Notes under the pieces: model-generated
The model's input: the letters and a program-made list of their open reading frames with translations, nothing else
The model's database searches: none
What the model was told of the DNA's origin: nothing
Origin: Acidiferrobacteraceae bacterium
GTDB taxonomy: Bacteria > Pseudomonadota > Gammaproteobacteria > Arenicellales > UBA868
Length of the DNA: 64,000 nucleotides
Direction of reading: 5' to 3'
Assembly: GCA_002724185.1 (NCBI GenBank)
Contig: PBOB01000074.1
Location: 1 to 64,000 of the forward strand
Shown here: positions 20,808-29,655 of the stretch, one piece after another
Layout of the letters: each line of letters begins with the position of its first letter
How positions within the stretch are numbered: position 1 is the stretch's first letter
Made by a program: the position numbers and the translations under genes

Positions 20808-22478
20808 CTACATGTCGATATAGCTTGGCCCGCTGCCGCCCTCGGGCGCAACCCATGTAATATTTCCAGTCGGGTCTTTGATGTCGCAAGTTTTGCAATG
20901 AATACAATTTTGAGCATTAATTTGAAAACGCATTATAGGGTCTTCAATAATTTCGTAGACGCCAGCCGGGCAGTATCTTTGAGCGGGCTCGCCGTATTTT
21001 GGAAGATTTACATCTAGAGGGATAGTTTTGTCTGTGAGTTGTAGGTGCACCGGCTGGTCTTCTTCATGATAGACATTCGCTAAGAACACAGAAGAATTTC
21101 TGTCAAATGTAGTGGCACCATCTGGTTTAGGGTAGTTTATTTTTGCGCTTTCAACGATTTCATCTAAGCTATCCTTGTCCACGGTTTTATCGTATACGGT
21201 AAAAGGTAATTTTCCACGCGCAATGTTTTGATCAATGTAGTTAAATGCTCCACCGATATATGTTCCAAAACGATGTAAAGCAGGACCAAAATTTCGTGAT
21301 CGATAGAGCTCTTGCCCAGCCCAAGATGACAGAAATGCTTCTTGGTATTGATGCAGATCTTTCCCCCCAGTATTCGTCGAATGCAGTTCATTAAACACGA
21401 TTTCAGCTGCAATAAGCCCAGATTTCATAGCAGTATGCGTACCCTTTATTTTAGAGAAATTTAGCGTACCAGCGTTACATCCGATCAGGAATGCGCCAGG
21501 CATGGACATTTTCGGCAGAGAATTAAATCCACCTTTGGTTATCGCGCGAGCCCCATAGCCAATACGCCTAGCACCCTGCAAAATATTTGAAACCTTAGGG
21601 TGGGTTTTGTACCGTTGAAGCTCGTCAAACGGGCTCAAATATGGATTACGATAATTTAGATCAACGATAAGTCCCAGCGAGACTATGTTATTGTTCAGAT
21701 GATATAGAAAAGATCCGCCAGACGAATTAGTTTCCGAAAGCGGCCAGCCGACACTGTGCGTGACAAGTCCTAAATCATGTCTAGAATTGTCGATTTCCCA
21801 TAACTCCTTGAGGCCAATCGCGTAGTGTTGCGGGCTGCAGTCTTTATCTAGCTCATACTTAGCTATCATTTGCTTTCCAAGCTGCCCTCGTGATCCTTCC
21901 GCAAAAATAGTGTATTTAGCGTACAGTTCCATGCCAGGTTGATATGTATTTTTTTGCTGGCCATCAACCGTTACGCCCATGTTGCCTGTGGCAACGCCCA
22001 CAACTTCGTCACTGTTACCAAATAATACCTCGGTAGCAGCAAACCCAGGATAAATGTCTACACCAAGTTCTTCTGCCTTTTTTGCCAGCCACTTAGTAAT
22101 TCGGCCAAGACTACATATTAGATTTCCTTCGTTCCTCATTGTTTTCGGGGCAATAGCTGCTGGCCACCTGAGACTTCGTTTCTTGCTTAGGAAGAAATTT
22201 ATTTCATCACGGCTTACTTTAGTTTCTGCAATGTTTTCTGAGCTATTCCAATCCGGGAAGAGTTCATCCAAAGCAGTTGTTTCGATTACGGCGCCGGATA
22301 GTATATGTGCGCCGACTTCAGAACCTTTTTCTAAAACGACAACAGTTAAAGAAGCATCTAGTTCATTGCTAAGTTGCATGAGCTTGCATGCAGTCGCCAG
22401 CCCTCCTGGGCCAGCTCCTACGACAATTACATCAACTTCCATTGATTCTCGAGGCATGGATTGTATGTTTTCAGTCAT
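20808..22478 (-). CDS. Electron transfer flavoprotein-ubiquinone oxidoreductase (ETF-QO)
   Basis: Inner-membrane FAD/4Fe-4S protein passing electrons from ETF to ubiquinone, thereby draining acyl-CoA, dimethylglycine or sarcosine dehydrogenases. 556 residues from the ATG at 22478. The FAD-binding VIVVGAGPGGLATACKL lies near the N-terminus. The C-terminal cluster motif has C-x2-C-x2-C (CIHCKTCDIKDP) plus the upstream Cys in QRYCPAGVYE, and the tail TWVAPEGGSGP is typical. The frame remains open about 66 codons upstream, but that stretch does not look like protein and the family begins just before the FAD fold. It fits the acyl-CoA catabolic genes nearby; etfAB are not in the window. Confidence 0.94.
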   Translation of the reverse strand: MTENIQSMPRESMEVDVIVVGAGPGGLATACKLMQLSNELDASLTVVVLEKGSEVGAHILSGAVIETTALDELFPDWNSSENIAETKVSRDEINFFLSKKRSLRWPAAIAPKTMRNEGNLICSLGRITKWLAKKAEELGVDIYPGFAATEVLFGNSDEVVGVATGNMGVTVDGQQKNTYQPGMELYAKYTIFAEGSRGQLGKQMIAKYELDKDCSPQHYAIGLKELWEIDNSRHDLGLVTHSVGWPLSETNSSGGSFLYHLNNNIVSLGLIVDLNYRNPYLSPFDELQRYKTHPKVSNILQGARRIGYGARAITKGGFNSLPKMSMPGAFLIGCNAGTLNFSKIKGTHTAMKSGLIAAEIVFNELHSTNTGGKDLHQYQEAFLSSWAGQELYRSRNFGPALHRFGTYIGGAFNYIDQNIARGKLPFTVYDKTVDKDSLDEIVESAKINYPKPDGATTFDRNSSVFLANVYHEEDQPVHLQLTDKTIPLDVNLPKYGEPAQRYCPAGVYEIIEDPIMRFQINAQNCIHCKTCDIKDPTGNITWVAPEGGSGPSYIDM

Positions 22479-23013
22479 TGTGTTTCTACGAATGATAAGT
22501 ATAAGAGTTAAGAGTACCCTGTTGGGTGCGGTAATGGAAACCCAGTGAGCAAGATATAAGTTTTGCGCTATAGATAAATCAGTAGAGATTCGGCGATCCG
22601 GGGAGTGGTATGGTTTTCGCAGTCGAAACGGTAATAGTAGCAGAGAGTCCTCCGGGCTAGGGTCTCCTAGCACCAAGAAGCTGGCAAACGGTTAGAACGT
22701 ATTTACATCTTTTAACTAATGAAGTCGAGTAATCTTGAGCAAGTTGATCCAGGTTTGTTTTCTGGGTGAGCTGTAGTTAGAGACGACACAGTTAGTAAAT
22801 TTCTACAAAGTCTATTGGATATACTTGATAAACCGCCCTTATTGATCCATTTTTGATATCTGTTAGGGTATATAATCAATAATGAATTGCTCAATTGGGA
22901 CGTTATTGACCGTTCATAGTGAGTTGTTCGGCTAACCCCGTAATAGACAGTTTTCTGGCGAGGTGGCATGTTCTCGTGTTAGATTTCGTATTTGGCTTAA
23001 AGGAGATATAGTG
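22479..23013. other. Intergenic region between the ETF-QO gene and the small lipoprotein gene
   Basis: About 535 bases with no convincing gene. The minus-strand frame of the ETF-QO gene stays open to about 22676 but looks non-coding, and an 85-codon minus frame at 22712-22969 has neither a ribosome site nor protein-like composition. It should hold the ETF-QO promoter (reading left) and the lipoprotein promoter (reading right). TATAAT occurs at 22871-22876 but without a well-spaced -35 box. I see no tRNA or strong hairpin. Confidence 0.5.
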
Positions 23014-23139
23014 ATGAGGAAGATAGTGTTTGCTCTGATACTTGCAACAAGCCTCTTGACAGGGTGTGCAACGGTATCAGACACAGCAGGACGAGCTTGC
23101 GATTCGGCTGTACTCAGCTGGCTCTGCGGCAGTTCCTAA
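23014..23139 (+). CDS. Small lipoprotein, 41 residues, entericidin-like size
   Basis: A short gene with clear features. AAGGAG lies about 7 bases before the ATG at 23014, and the product starts MRKIVFALILATSLLTGC. That is a basic n-region, a hydrophobic core and a lipobox (LTGC) with Cys18 as the lipidation site. The mature part is only 24 residues and carries two more cysteines (RACDS and WLCGS). Size and layout resemble entericidin-type envelope lipoproteins, but the mature sequence is not recognisably the same, so the function is unknown. It stands alone between two minus-strand genes and is followed by a hairpin at 23152-23180. Confidence 0.75.
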   Translation: MRKIVFALILATSLLTGCATVSDTAGRACDSAVLSWLCGSS

Positions 23140-23151
23140 GTATCAAACTTT

Positions 23152-23180
23152 CAAGGCGCCCCTTTTATTGGGGTGCCTTG
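23152..23180. terminator. Hairpin between the lipoprotein gene and the acyl-CoA synthetase gene
   Basis: CAAGGCGCCCC at 23152-23162 pairs with GGGGTGCCTTG at 23170-23180 (11 bp with one G-T pair and a 7-base loop). It lies between convergent genes, 13 bases after the lipoprotein stop and 17 bases after the synthetase stop, so it may serve both. T-tracts are poor on both sides, but the GC-rich stem is strong. Confidence 0.7.
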
Positions 23181-23197
23181 CTATTACAATTGCCCGG

Positions 23198-24832
23198 TTA
23201 ATCGCTACTGTTGTCTTTCGCAATCTCGCGTAGCTTGTATTTCTGTATTTTCCCGGTTGATGTTTTAGGTAATTCACGTAGGATTATTCGATCAGGGCAT
23301 TTGTAATGCGCAAGAATGTTTCGGCAATGTGTAAGTAGCTCTCCCTCCGTAGTGTTTGTAAAAGAAGATTTGAGCTGAACAAATGCACAAGGCCGCTCTC
23401 CCCATGTAATGTCGGGTTGCGCGACTACAGCAGCCTCAAGTACTGACGGGTGGGTATACAGCACGTTTTCAATCTCGATAGAGGAAATGTTTTCACCGCC
23501 TGAAATAATTATGTCTTTAGATCGATCCTTGAGTTGAATGTATCCATCAGGATGAGTTACCGCAATGTCACCCGAGTGGAACCATCCATTGTGAAATGCC
23601 TTCTTGGTAGCAGCAGCATCTTTAAGATAACCTTTCATTACAATGTTACCGCGAAAAACGACTTCACCTAACTCGACCGAATCATGTTTAACTTCACTAA
23701 GAGTGTCGGGATTTTGTACTTGGAGATGATCAAGAGAACTGTATGCGATGCCTTGTCGCGCCTTGAGCTGTGCTTGAACGTCTTTAGAGAGATCATCCCA
23801 GTGTGATTGCCAGGCATTAATTACAGCAGGTCCATACGTTTCTGTTAAGCCGTATACATGCGTCATGGAAAAGCCTGCTAGTTCCATAGCACTTAAGACG
23901 GACGGGGGGGGCGGTGCCGCTGCGGTCATTACATTAACGGTGTGTTCAAATTCGCGAATTTCGTTAGCCATTGCATTAATTATTAAGTTAAGAACAACAG
24001 GCGCTCCACAAAAGTACTCTACATGATGAGTAGCTATAGCTTCGTAGATATCTTTTGCATTGACGTGTCGCATGCATACGTTGGTGCCGGCTAGTGCCGC
24101 TAAAGTCCAGGGAAAGCACCAACCATTACAGTGAAACATTGGCAGTGTCCATAAGTATCTTGGGTGCGCTGTTATATTCCAATCAATAGCGTTGCTAATA
24201 GCGTTTAGGTAGGCGCCTCGGTGATGGTAGACTACCCCCTTAGGCTGCCCGGTTGTCCCAGAGGTGTAATTAAGGCTTATTGCGTCCCATTCATCTTTTG
24301 GTCCTCTAGCTTTGTAATCTGAGGAGCCCATTAACAGTAATTCTTCGTAATCGGTTAAGCCGATTCTGGCATCACAATTAGCTCTCGGATCGATAATATC
24401 TATAACTAGTGGCTTGTTGTTGGATAGGGCCATTGCTTGACTAATTACTGATGAATATTCGGCATCAGTGAGAATAATTTTCGTTTCCGCGTGATCAATG
24501 ATATATGCAAGCGTAGCAGGCTCTAATCGAGTATTTAATGCATTCAGAACTGCACCCGTCCACGGCACACCGAAATGAGCTTCGAACATTTCAGGTATGT
24601 TAGGGGCGATGATGGATACAGTATCGCCTTTTCCGATGCCAAGAATACTAAGTGCTGATGCCAGCTGAAGACAGCGGTTTGCTGTTTCAGACCAGCTTCG
24701 GCATAGATCACCGTAGACGATCGCAGGATGTTCTGGAAATGCAAAGGCAGATCGCAATAAAAAGGATAAAGGAGATAGAGGAGTATAGTTTGCGATATTT
24801 TTGTCCAGACCAATATCAAATATGTTGGGCAT
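23198..24832 (-). CDS. Acyl-CoA synthetase (AMP-binding), paralogue of 13412-15037
   Basis: 544 residues. Motifs: LNYTSGTTGQPKGVVYHHRG P-loop, TETYGPAVIN, GWFHSGDIAVTHPDG, DRSKDIIISGGENISS, and the catalytic lysine in KTSTGKIQKYKLRE. It shares the N-terminal NYTPLSPLSFLLRSA-type start and nearly all blocks with the synthetase at 13412, so one probably arose by duplication. The family includes medium-chain and methylmercaptopropionyl-type CoA ligases, and the substrate is not determined. A run of eight G bases (23904-23911) falls at the same aligned proline-rich spot as the G-run of the paralogue. The glycerophosphodiesterase gene upstream ends 23 bases away and may be cotranscribed. Confidence 0.92.
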   Translation of the reverse strand: MPNIFDIGLDKNIANYTPLSPLSFLLRSAFAFPEHPAIVYGDLCRSWSETANRCLQLASALSILGIGKGDTVSIIAPNIPEMFEAHFGVPWTGAVLNALNTRLEPATLAYIIDHAETKIILTDAEYSSVISQAMALSNNKPLVIDIIDPRANCDARIGLTDYEELLLMGSSDYKARGPKDEWDAISLNYTSGTTGQPKGVVYHHRGAYLNAISNAIDWNITAHPRYLWTLPMFHCNGWCFPWTLAALAGTNVCMRHVNAKDIYEAIATHHVEYFCGAPVVLNLIINAMANEIREFEHTVNVMTAAAPPPPSVLSAMELAGFSMTHVYGLTETYGPAVINAWQSHWDDLSKDVQAQLKARQGIAYSSLDHLQVQNPDTLSEVKHDSVELGEVVFRGNIVMKGYLKDAAATKKAFHNGWFHSGDIAVTHPDGYIQLKDRSKDIIISGGENISSIEIENVLYTHPSVLEAAVVAQPDITWGERPCAFVQLKSSFTNTTEGELLTHCRNILAHYKCPDRIILRELPKTSTGKIQKYKLREIAKDNSSD

Positions 24833-24855
24833 TTTATGTAATCCTGAATTAGCTG

Positions 24856-25803
24856 TTATCTCTGCGTAACGTTTGTTTTGTGAGCAGAATTTCGTTCCGA
24901 ATTTCCGGCAATACAGCTAGACGCCTCTATCGCAGACTTTGGATAATCTGATGTAATACCGTCGACACCTAAATCGACTAATGTAACGACGTCTGAGTAC
25001 AAATTGACTGTCCAGGCATGAATAGTTAGATAGTTGCTCTGTGCTGCTGCGACTAATTCAGCGCTAAGGTCTCGATAATCAGGTCCCCAATAGTGCCCTC
25101 CAGCTGCATAAATAGCCCGGGGCAGGCAATCGTTATATTTGTAAGGATCATAGCCTGCAAGCCAGGGCGACTGTCCGTGTTCTGATGCAGTAACCGTGTC
25201 GAAAAACGGTTGTTGTGAAGTTAGGTAACCAGTGGGGATTCGTGGATTCTGAATTTGAACCTCTCTTAGCAAACGCCAGTCAAACGACTGGATCCATACA
25301 GGATTCGTCGTAGGTGCACGCCGAATCTCCTCCAAGACTAAAGAAGCAAACTCAGCGGGAGGTGGCGAACAATGTGGCTTTCTAGGGTCAGACTTAATTT
25401 CAATATTTACTACAGTTTCAGGAGAATCAATTCTTTCAAGCCAAATGAATAATTGTCTGAGTGTTGGTATTTTCTGACCCGGCACTGGAATTTGGTTAGG
25501 AAACTGGGATCCATAATTGCTAGTAGGGTCTGTGCATCCAACGTCAAATTGCTGTATACGCTTGAGCTGCATATCGTAGATGCGCCATTTATCATGCAGC
25601 ACTGCTGTACCATTTGGCTCTCTCGTTGTATCCGGATTAATATATGGGTCGTGATATATAATGATCTGTTTGTCACGGGTTACACTTACGTCGAGTTCGA
25701 TACCGCTAGCATTTTGCTCTATTGCCAGCTGGAAGCTAGCTAGCGTATTCTCAGGAGCATAGCCTCGTGCGCCTCGATGGCCATGTATTGCGATAGTTTT
25801 CAT
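24856..25803 (-). CDS. Glycerophosphodiester phosphodiesterase
   Basis: 315-residue GDPD-family enzyme that cleaves glycerophosphodiesters to glycerol-3-phosphate and an alcohol. The N-terminal AIHGHRGARGYAPENT carries the catalytic first His. GIELDVSVTRDKQIIIYHDP holds the Glu-x-Asp metal ligands and the second His. VVNIEIKSDPRK gives the further Glu and Lys, and the C-terminus has TIHAWTVN and DGITSDYP. No signal peptide is visible, so it is probably cytosolic (UgpQ-like rather than GlpQ-like). It starts divergently from the iron-sulfur gene at 25882. Confidence 0.92.
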   Translation of the reverse strand: MKTIAIHGHRGARGYAPENTLASFQLAIEQNASGIELDVSVTRDKQIIIYHDPYINPDTTREPNGTAVLHDKWRIYDMQLKRIQQFDVGCTDPTSNYGSQFPNQIPVPGQKIPTLRQLFIWLERIDSPETVVNIEIKSDPRKPHCSPPPAEFASLVLEEIRRAPTTNPVWIQSFDWRLLREVQIQNPRIPTGYLTSQQPFFDTVTASEHGQSPWLAGYDPYKYNDCLPRAIYAAGGHYWGPDYRDLSAELVAAAQSNYLTIHAWTVNLYSDVVTLVDLGVDGITSDYPKSAIEASSCIAGNSERNSAHKTNVTQR

Positions 25804-25881
25804 GATTTCGCGATAACGTTATGGAAGTAGGCTCGGATAGTATAAATTTGTACAGGATATAAAGAAATCACAGGTGAATTA

Positions 25882-26625
25882 TTGAGCAAACCAACCGAAT
25901 GTATTGAGGCATGGTTAGAGCAGCGCGGATTTAATTTGTTTTCAATTATGGATCCGTCTAGCTGGATTGCAAGTCTTCGCAAGTCTTTTTTCGATCTAGA
26001 CATATTCCTGCCCGTGGATGCTAGAGTGGTGTTGTTTGGCTCAGCAGGGACTACGTTGTGGGATCTTTTAACCGAAGATAAGTTTAGTCGTCCCGATCCG
26101 ATTGATACTTATGCTGAGGAAACCATTCGACAAGCAGTGAAGCTATACTGGGGCGAGCCGGCGATCCAGTGGTTATACCCTGGATCAAAAATTGTTCCAT
26201 TGCAGCGGTTATGCCGAGAGGCAGGATGGAGTCATGCTTCGCCATTAGGCTTAGATATACATTCTCAGTACGGAACGTGGTTCGCATGCCGAGGAGCACT
26301 AGTGATTGATTTGCCTCTGGCTAGTAGCCCTGTCACTCGAAGTGACCGGCCTTGCGACACCTGTTACGAAAGGGCATGCCAGGTTCAATGTCCGGCTAGC
26401 GCGGTAAACAGCGATGATGATTTTAACCTTAATGCCTGTATAAATTATCGAACATTACCCCAATCTCGATGTGCTGATAAATGCCTGGCTCGATTGTCAT
26501 GCCCGGCAGGCGAAACGTGGCAGTATGGTGAGCACCAAGTTCGATATCACAGTGGACTTTCTCTCGAAGCTATAAGGCAGTTTAATATAGGCCATGGAGA
26601 ACAAAACATGGGCGATAGCCCATAA
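25882..26625 (+). CDS. QueG-related 4Fe-4S cluster protein of unknown function
   Basis: 247 residues, not recognised as a named enzyme. The C-terminal half holds two cysteine groups. The first is CDTCYERACQVQCP (about 158-171, spacing C-x2-C-x4-C-x3-C-P) and the second is CADKCLARLSCPAG (about 196-210), with ACINYRTLP between them. This order copies epoxyqueuosine reductase (QueG), where a ferredoxin-like CxxC..CP is followed by RCISYLTIE and then GCDDCQ..CP. The protein is much shorter than QueG (about 350-380 aa) and lacks its recognisable catalytic and HEAT-like parts. It probably carries two 4Fe-4S clusters, and a redox role is inferred. It starts with TTG, with AGGTG a few bases upstream. 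Confidence 0.65.
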   Translation: MSKPTECIEAWLEQRGFNLFSIMDPSSWIASLRKSFFDLDIFLPVDARVVLFGSAGTTLWDLLTEDKFSRPDPIDTYAEETIRQAVKLYWGEPAIQWLYPGSKIVPLQRLCREAGWSHASPLGLDIHSQYGTWFACRGALVIDLPLASSPVTRSDRPCDTCYERACQVQCPASAVNSDDDFNLNACINYRTLPQSRCADKCLARLSCPAGETWQYGEHQVRYHSGLSLEAIRQFNIGHGEQNMGDSP

Positions 26626-26691
26626 AATTACTAATTTGTCTCCTAGTTTATAGTGGCTAGTTTAAAGTCAGCAAAATGCCGGTTTTTGCCT

Positions 26692-26700
26692 TGCTATAAT
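26692..26700 (+). promoter_or_regulatory. Extended -10 promoter upstream of glyA
   Basis: TGC-TATAAT at 26692-26700 is a consensus extended -10 element, 58 bases before the glyA ATG. No good -35 box is seen at 16-18 bases upstream, which is compatible with extended -10 promoters. A small GGTG/CACC stem occurs in the leader at 26722-26736, and I do not recognise a known riboswitch. Confidence 0.55.
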
Positions 26701-26758
26701 ATAAGCTATAGGGAACTCATTGGTGTTGTAGGCACCCACACTATTAAGGGCGGAAACC

Positions 26759-28018
26759 ATGTTTAGAAAAAGTGATTGTATAGCAGATATCGACCCAGAA
26801 CTAGCTCAAGCAATACAGGACGAGGAGCGTCGTCAGGAGGAGCATATTGAGTTAATTGCGTCCGAGAACTATACCAGCCCACGCGTGTTAGAGGCTCAAG
26901 GCTCAGTATTAACCAATAAGTATGCAGAAGGTTATCCCGGACGTCGATACTATGGCGGTTGTGAACATGTTGACGTTGCCGAATCACTCGCAATTGAGCG
27001 CGCAAAAAAACTATTTAACGCTCCCTATGTTAATGTGCAACCCCACTCGGGCTCCTCAGCTAATGCTGCGGTGTACATGGCTTTACTAGAACCTCATGAC
27101 GGCGTTTTGGGCATGAGCCTCGCTCATGGTGGACACTTGACGCATGGCGCGAAAGTTAATTTTTCTGGCAAACTTTATAACGCGGTCCAGTATGGATTAG
27201 ACGAATCAAGTGGCGAGATAGCCTATGATGAGGTTGAGGCTCTGGCGAAGGAGCACAAGCCGCGAATGATAGTAGCGGGTTTTTCGGCCTATAGCCGAGT
27301 AGTAGATTGGGAAAGATTTCGGGTAATCGCTGATAGCATTGGCGCCTATCTAATGGTTGACATGGCTCATGTTGCAGGACTAGTTGCTGCGAACCTCTAT
27401 CCGAGCCCAGTTGCAATTGCTGATATCACAACAACAACGACTCACAAGACATTGCGAGGCGCGCGCGGTGGAATGATCATGGCCCGCTCCAACGAAACAA
27501 TTGAAAAGAAACTTAGCTCGTTAGTATTTCCGGGCACTCAGGGAGGCCCTCTTATGCATGCAATCGCAGGCAAGGCTGTGGCATTCAAGGAGGCCCTGGA
27601 GCCATCATTTTTAGCATATCAAAAGCAGGTACTAGCTAATGCTAAGCATATGGCAGCCACATTTATGGAAAGAGGTTACTCGGTTGTATCTGGGGGAACT
27701 GACAACCATTTATTTCTGCTAGACCTAATCGATAAAGATATTACAGGCAAAGACGCGGATGCAGCTCTCGGTCGAGCCAACATAACGGTTAACAAAAACT
27801 CAGTTCCTAATGATCCACGATCTCCATTTGTGACAAGCGGGCTTCGAATTGGGACCCCTGCCGGTACTACACGGGGATTTAAAGAACGCGAAATGAGTCA
27901 GATTGCGAACTGGATCTGCGATATTTTAGATCACATGGAGGACGAATCTGTTGTTGACGATGTTCGTACAGCTGTCAAAAAGTTATGCGCAAGATTTCCA
28001 GTTTATAGGATGGATTAA
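26759..28018 (+). CDS. glyA: Serine hydroxymethyltransferase
   Basis: PLP enzyme of 419 residues interconverting serine plus THF with glycine plus 5,10-methylene-THF. Motifs: [56 protein letters not shown], and the PLP-lysine block [14 protein letters not shown] with K230; D201 and H204 lie in VDMAHVAG. It sits 89 bases upstream of soxB. This glyA-soxBDAG order is classic: sarcosine oxidase releases glycine and methylene-THF, exactly the substrates needed to make serine. It may therefore be the copy dedicated to sarcosine use; other glyA copies cannot be excluded. Confidence 0.97.
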   Translation: MFRKSDCIADIDPELAQAIQDEERRQEEHIELIASENYTSPRVLEAQGSVLTNKYAEGYPGRRYYGGCEHVDVAESLAIERAKKLFNAPYVNVQPHSGSSANAAVYMALLEPHDGVLGMSLAHGGHLTHGAKVNFSGKLYNAVQYGLDESSGEIAYDEVEALAKEHKPRMIVAGFSAYSRVVDWERFRVIADSIGAYLMVDMAHVAGLVAANLYPSPVAIADITTTTTHKTLRGARGGMIMARSNETIEKKLSSLVFPGTQGGPLMHAIAGKAVAFKEALEPSFLAYQKQVLANAKHMAATFMERGYSVVSGGTDNHLFLLDLIDKDITGKDADAALGRANITVNKNSVPNDPRSPFVTSGLRIGTPAGTTRGFKEREMSQIANWICDILDHMEDESVVDDVRTAVKKLCARFPVYRMD

Positions 28019-28107
28019 TGAACAACCCTTTTTCAGCTATCCCGGTAAGTTTGTGCGATACCTACATACAAGATTATCAAGTCGACGTTACCATTACTGC
28101 CTAGTAA

Positions 28108-29361
28108 ATGAAAAAGAAGTATTCAATATTTAGCATTGCACGTAATGCATTGACCTCCCATGCAAACTGGCAAGCAGCGTGGCGTAGTTCGGATCCAAAG
28201 AAAGCTTATGACGTGATCATCATTGGTGGCGGCGGTCATGGCTTAGCTACAGCTTACTATTTAGCTAAGACTTTTGGCATTAGTAACGTGGCAGTTCTAG
28301 AAAAGGGCTGGATCGGTGGGGGGAATACTGGGCGAAATACAACAATTGTGAGGTCTAACTATCTTTGGGACGAGTCTGCACGCATCTATGAAAAATCATT
28401 AAAACTTTGGGAGAGCCTAAGCCAAGATATCAACTATAACGTTATGTTCAGCCAGCGTGGTGTACTAAATCTTGGACACACTCTCCAAGATATGCGGGAT
28501 ATTGAGCGACGATCCAATGCGAACTATCTTAATGGTATTGATAGCGAGGTATTGACAACAGCAGATGTGGCACGCCTTGTTCCAATATTGGATACTTCTC
28601 CTGATGCTCGTTACCCTATCTTGGGGGCATCTCTGCAAAAGCGCGGTGGTGTGGCACGGCATGATGCTGTTGCATGGGGATTTGCTCGCGCAGCTGATCA
28701 ACTTGGTGTCGACATAATACAGAATTGCGAGGTGACAGGAATACAGAGAAATGAAGGTAGGGTATCTGGCGTGTATACCAGTCGCGGCACTATTAATGCA
28801 AGTAATGTTGGTATCGTAACCGCTGGGCATTCGAGTACCGTCGCGGAGATGGCAGGACTGAGACTTCCTGTTGAGAGTCATCCATTACAGGCTTTAGTGT
28901 CGGAACCATTAAAACCAATTCTACATACTGTTGTCATGTCAAATGCAGTACACGGATACATTAGTCAATCAGACAAGGGAGAACTGGTTATCGGGGCAGG
29001 AGTTGATTCTTACGTTGGCTACGGACAACGAGGCAGTTTTTCGATTATCGAAGGAAATTTGAGCGCCATTGTCGAATTGTTTCCGGCTTTTAGTCGAGTT
29101 CGGATGTTACGTCAGTGGGGAGGCATAGTCGACGTATGCCCCGATGCATGCCCGATTATCGGGGAAACCGATGTGCGAGGCTTATATATTAATTGTGGTT
29201 GGGGGACAGGTGGATTCAAAGCGACGCCTGGCTCAGGTTGGGTTTTTGCTCATACGATAGCAACAGGTCAGCCGCACGCACTAAATGCACCATTCTCAAT
29301 CAAGCGATTCAATACTGGAGCATTAATTGATGAACATGGGGCAGCGGGAGTGGCGCATTGA
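28108..29361 (+). CDS. soxB: Sarcosine oxidase, beta subunit
   Basis: Catalytic subunit of heterotetrameric sarcosine oxidase, which demethylates sarcosine oxidatively to glycine. 417 residues. The FAD-binding [19 protein letters not shown] is at about 36-54. H185 in [11 protein letters not shown] corresponds to the histidine that covalently carries FMN in Corynebacterium SoxB. The C-terminus has [14 protein letters not shown]. Residues 1-34 (with [16 protein letters not shown]) match the SoxB N-terminal arm. It is followed after 15 bases by soxD. Confidence 0.96.
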   Translation: MKKKYSIFSIARNALTSHANWQAAWRSSDPKKAYDVIIIGGGGHGLATAYYLAKTFGISNVAVLEKGWIGGGNTGRNTTIVRSNYLWDESARIYEKSLKLWESLSQDINYNVMFSQRGVLNLGHTLQDMRDIERRSNANYLNGIDSEVLTTADVARLVPILDTSPDARYPILGASLQKRGGVARHDAVAWGFARAADQLGVDIIQNCEVTGIQRNEGRVSGVYTSRGTINASNVGIVTAGHSSTVAEMAGLRLPVESHPLQALVSEPLKPILHTVVMSNAVHGYISQSDKGELVIGAGVDSYVGYGQRGSFSIIEGNLSAIVELFPAFSRVRMLRQWGGIVDVCPDACPIIGETDVRGLYINCGWGTGGFKATPGSGWVFAHTIATGQPHALNAPFSIKRFNTGALIDEHGAAGVAH

Positions 29362-29376
29362 TGAGAAATTATTGAG

Positions 29377-29655
29377 ATGCTGCAGATAGAATGCCCTTGG
29401 TGTGGACCACGTGACCAAAGTGAGTTCAGTTGTGGAGGAGAAGCTCATATCTCACGCCCTTTAGAGCCAGACGCGTTAGATGATATAGAGTGGGCGGACT
29501 ATCTCTTCTTTCGGAAGAACCCCTGTGGGCGACATTACGAGCAATGGTGTCACATATTTGGCTGCCGAAGGTGGTTCAATGCTATACGAGATACAGTGAC
29601 CTATAAGTTTATCGCCTACTATGAAATGGGAGCTAACCCTCCGGAATTAGATTGA
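29377..29655 (+). CDS. soxD: Sarcosine oxidase, delta subunit
   Basis: 92-residue zinc-binding subunit of the heterotetramer. The zinc ligands of the family are visible as C6 and C9 (in ECPWCGPRD) and H59 and C63 (in WCHIFGCRRWF). The HYEQWCHIFGCRRWFN block is highly diagnostic. Its stop overlaps the soxA start (TGATG), so the two are translationally coupled. Confidence 0.95.
   Translation: MLQIECPWCGPRDQSEFSCGGEAHISRPLEPDALDDIEWADYLFFRKNPCGRHYEQWCHIFGCRRWFNAIRDTVTYKFIAYYEMGANPPELD

Noticed and set aside
22479-22676. N-terminal extension of the ETF-QO protein
   Set aside because: The extension has no family match, and the ATG at 22478 gives the normal N-terminus.
26701-26758. Riboswitch in the glyA leader
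   Set aside because: Only about 58 bases with one tiny stem; no known class fits.
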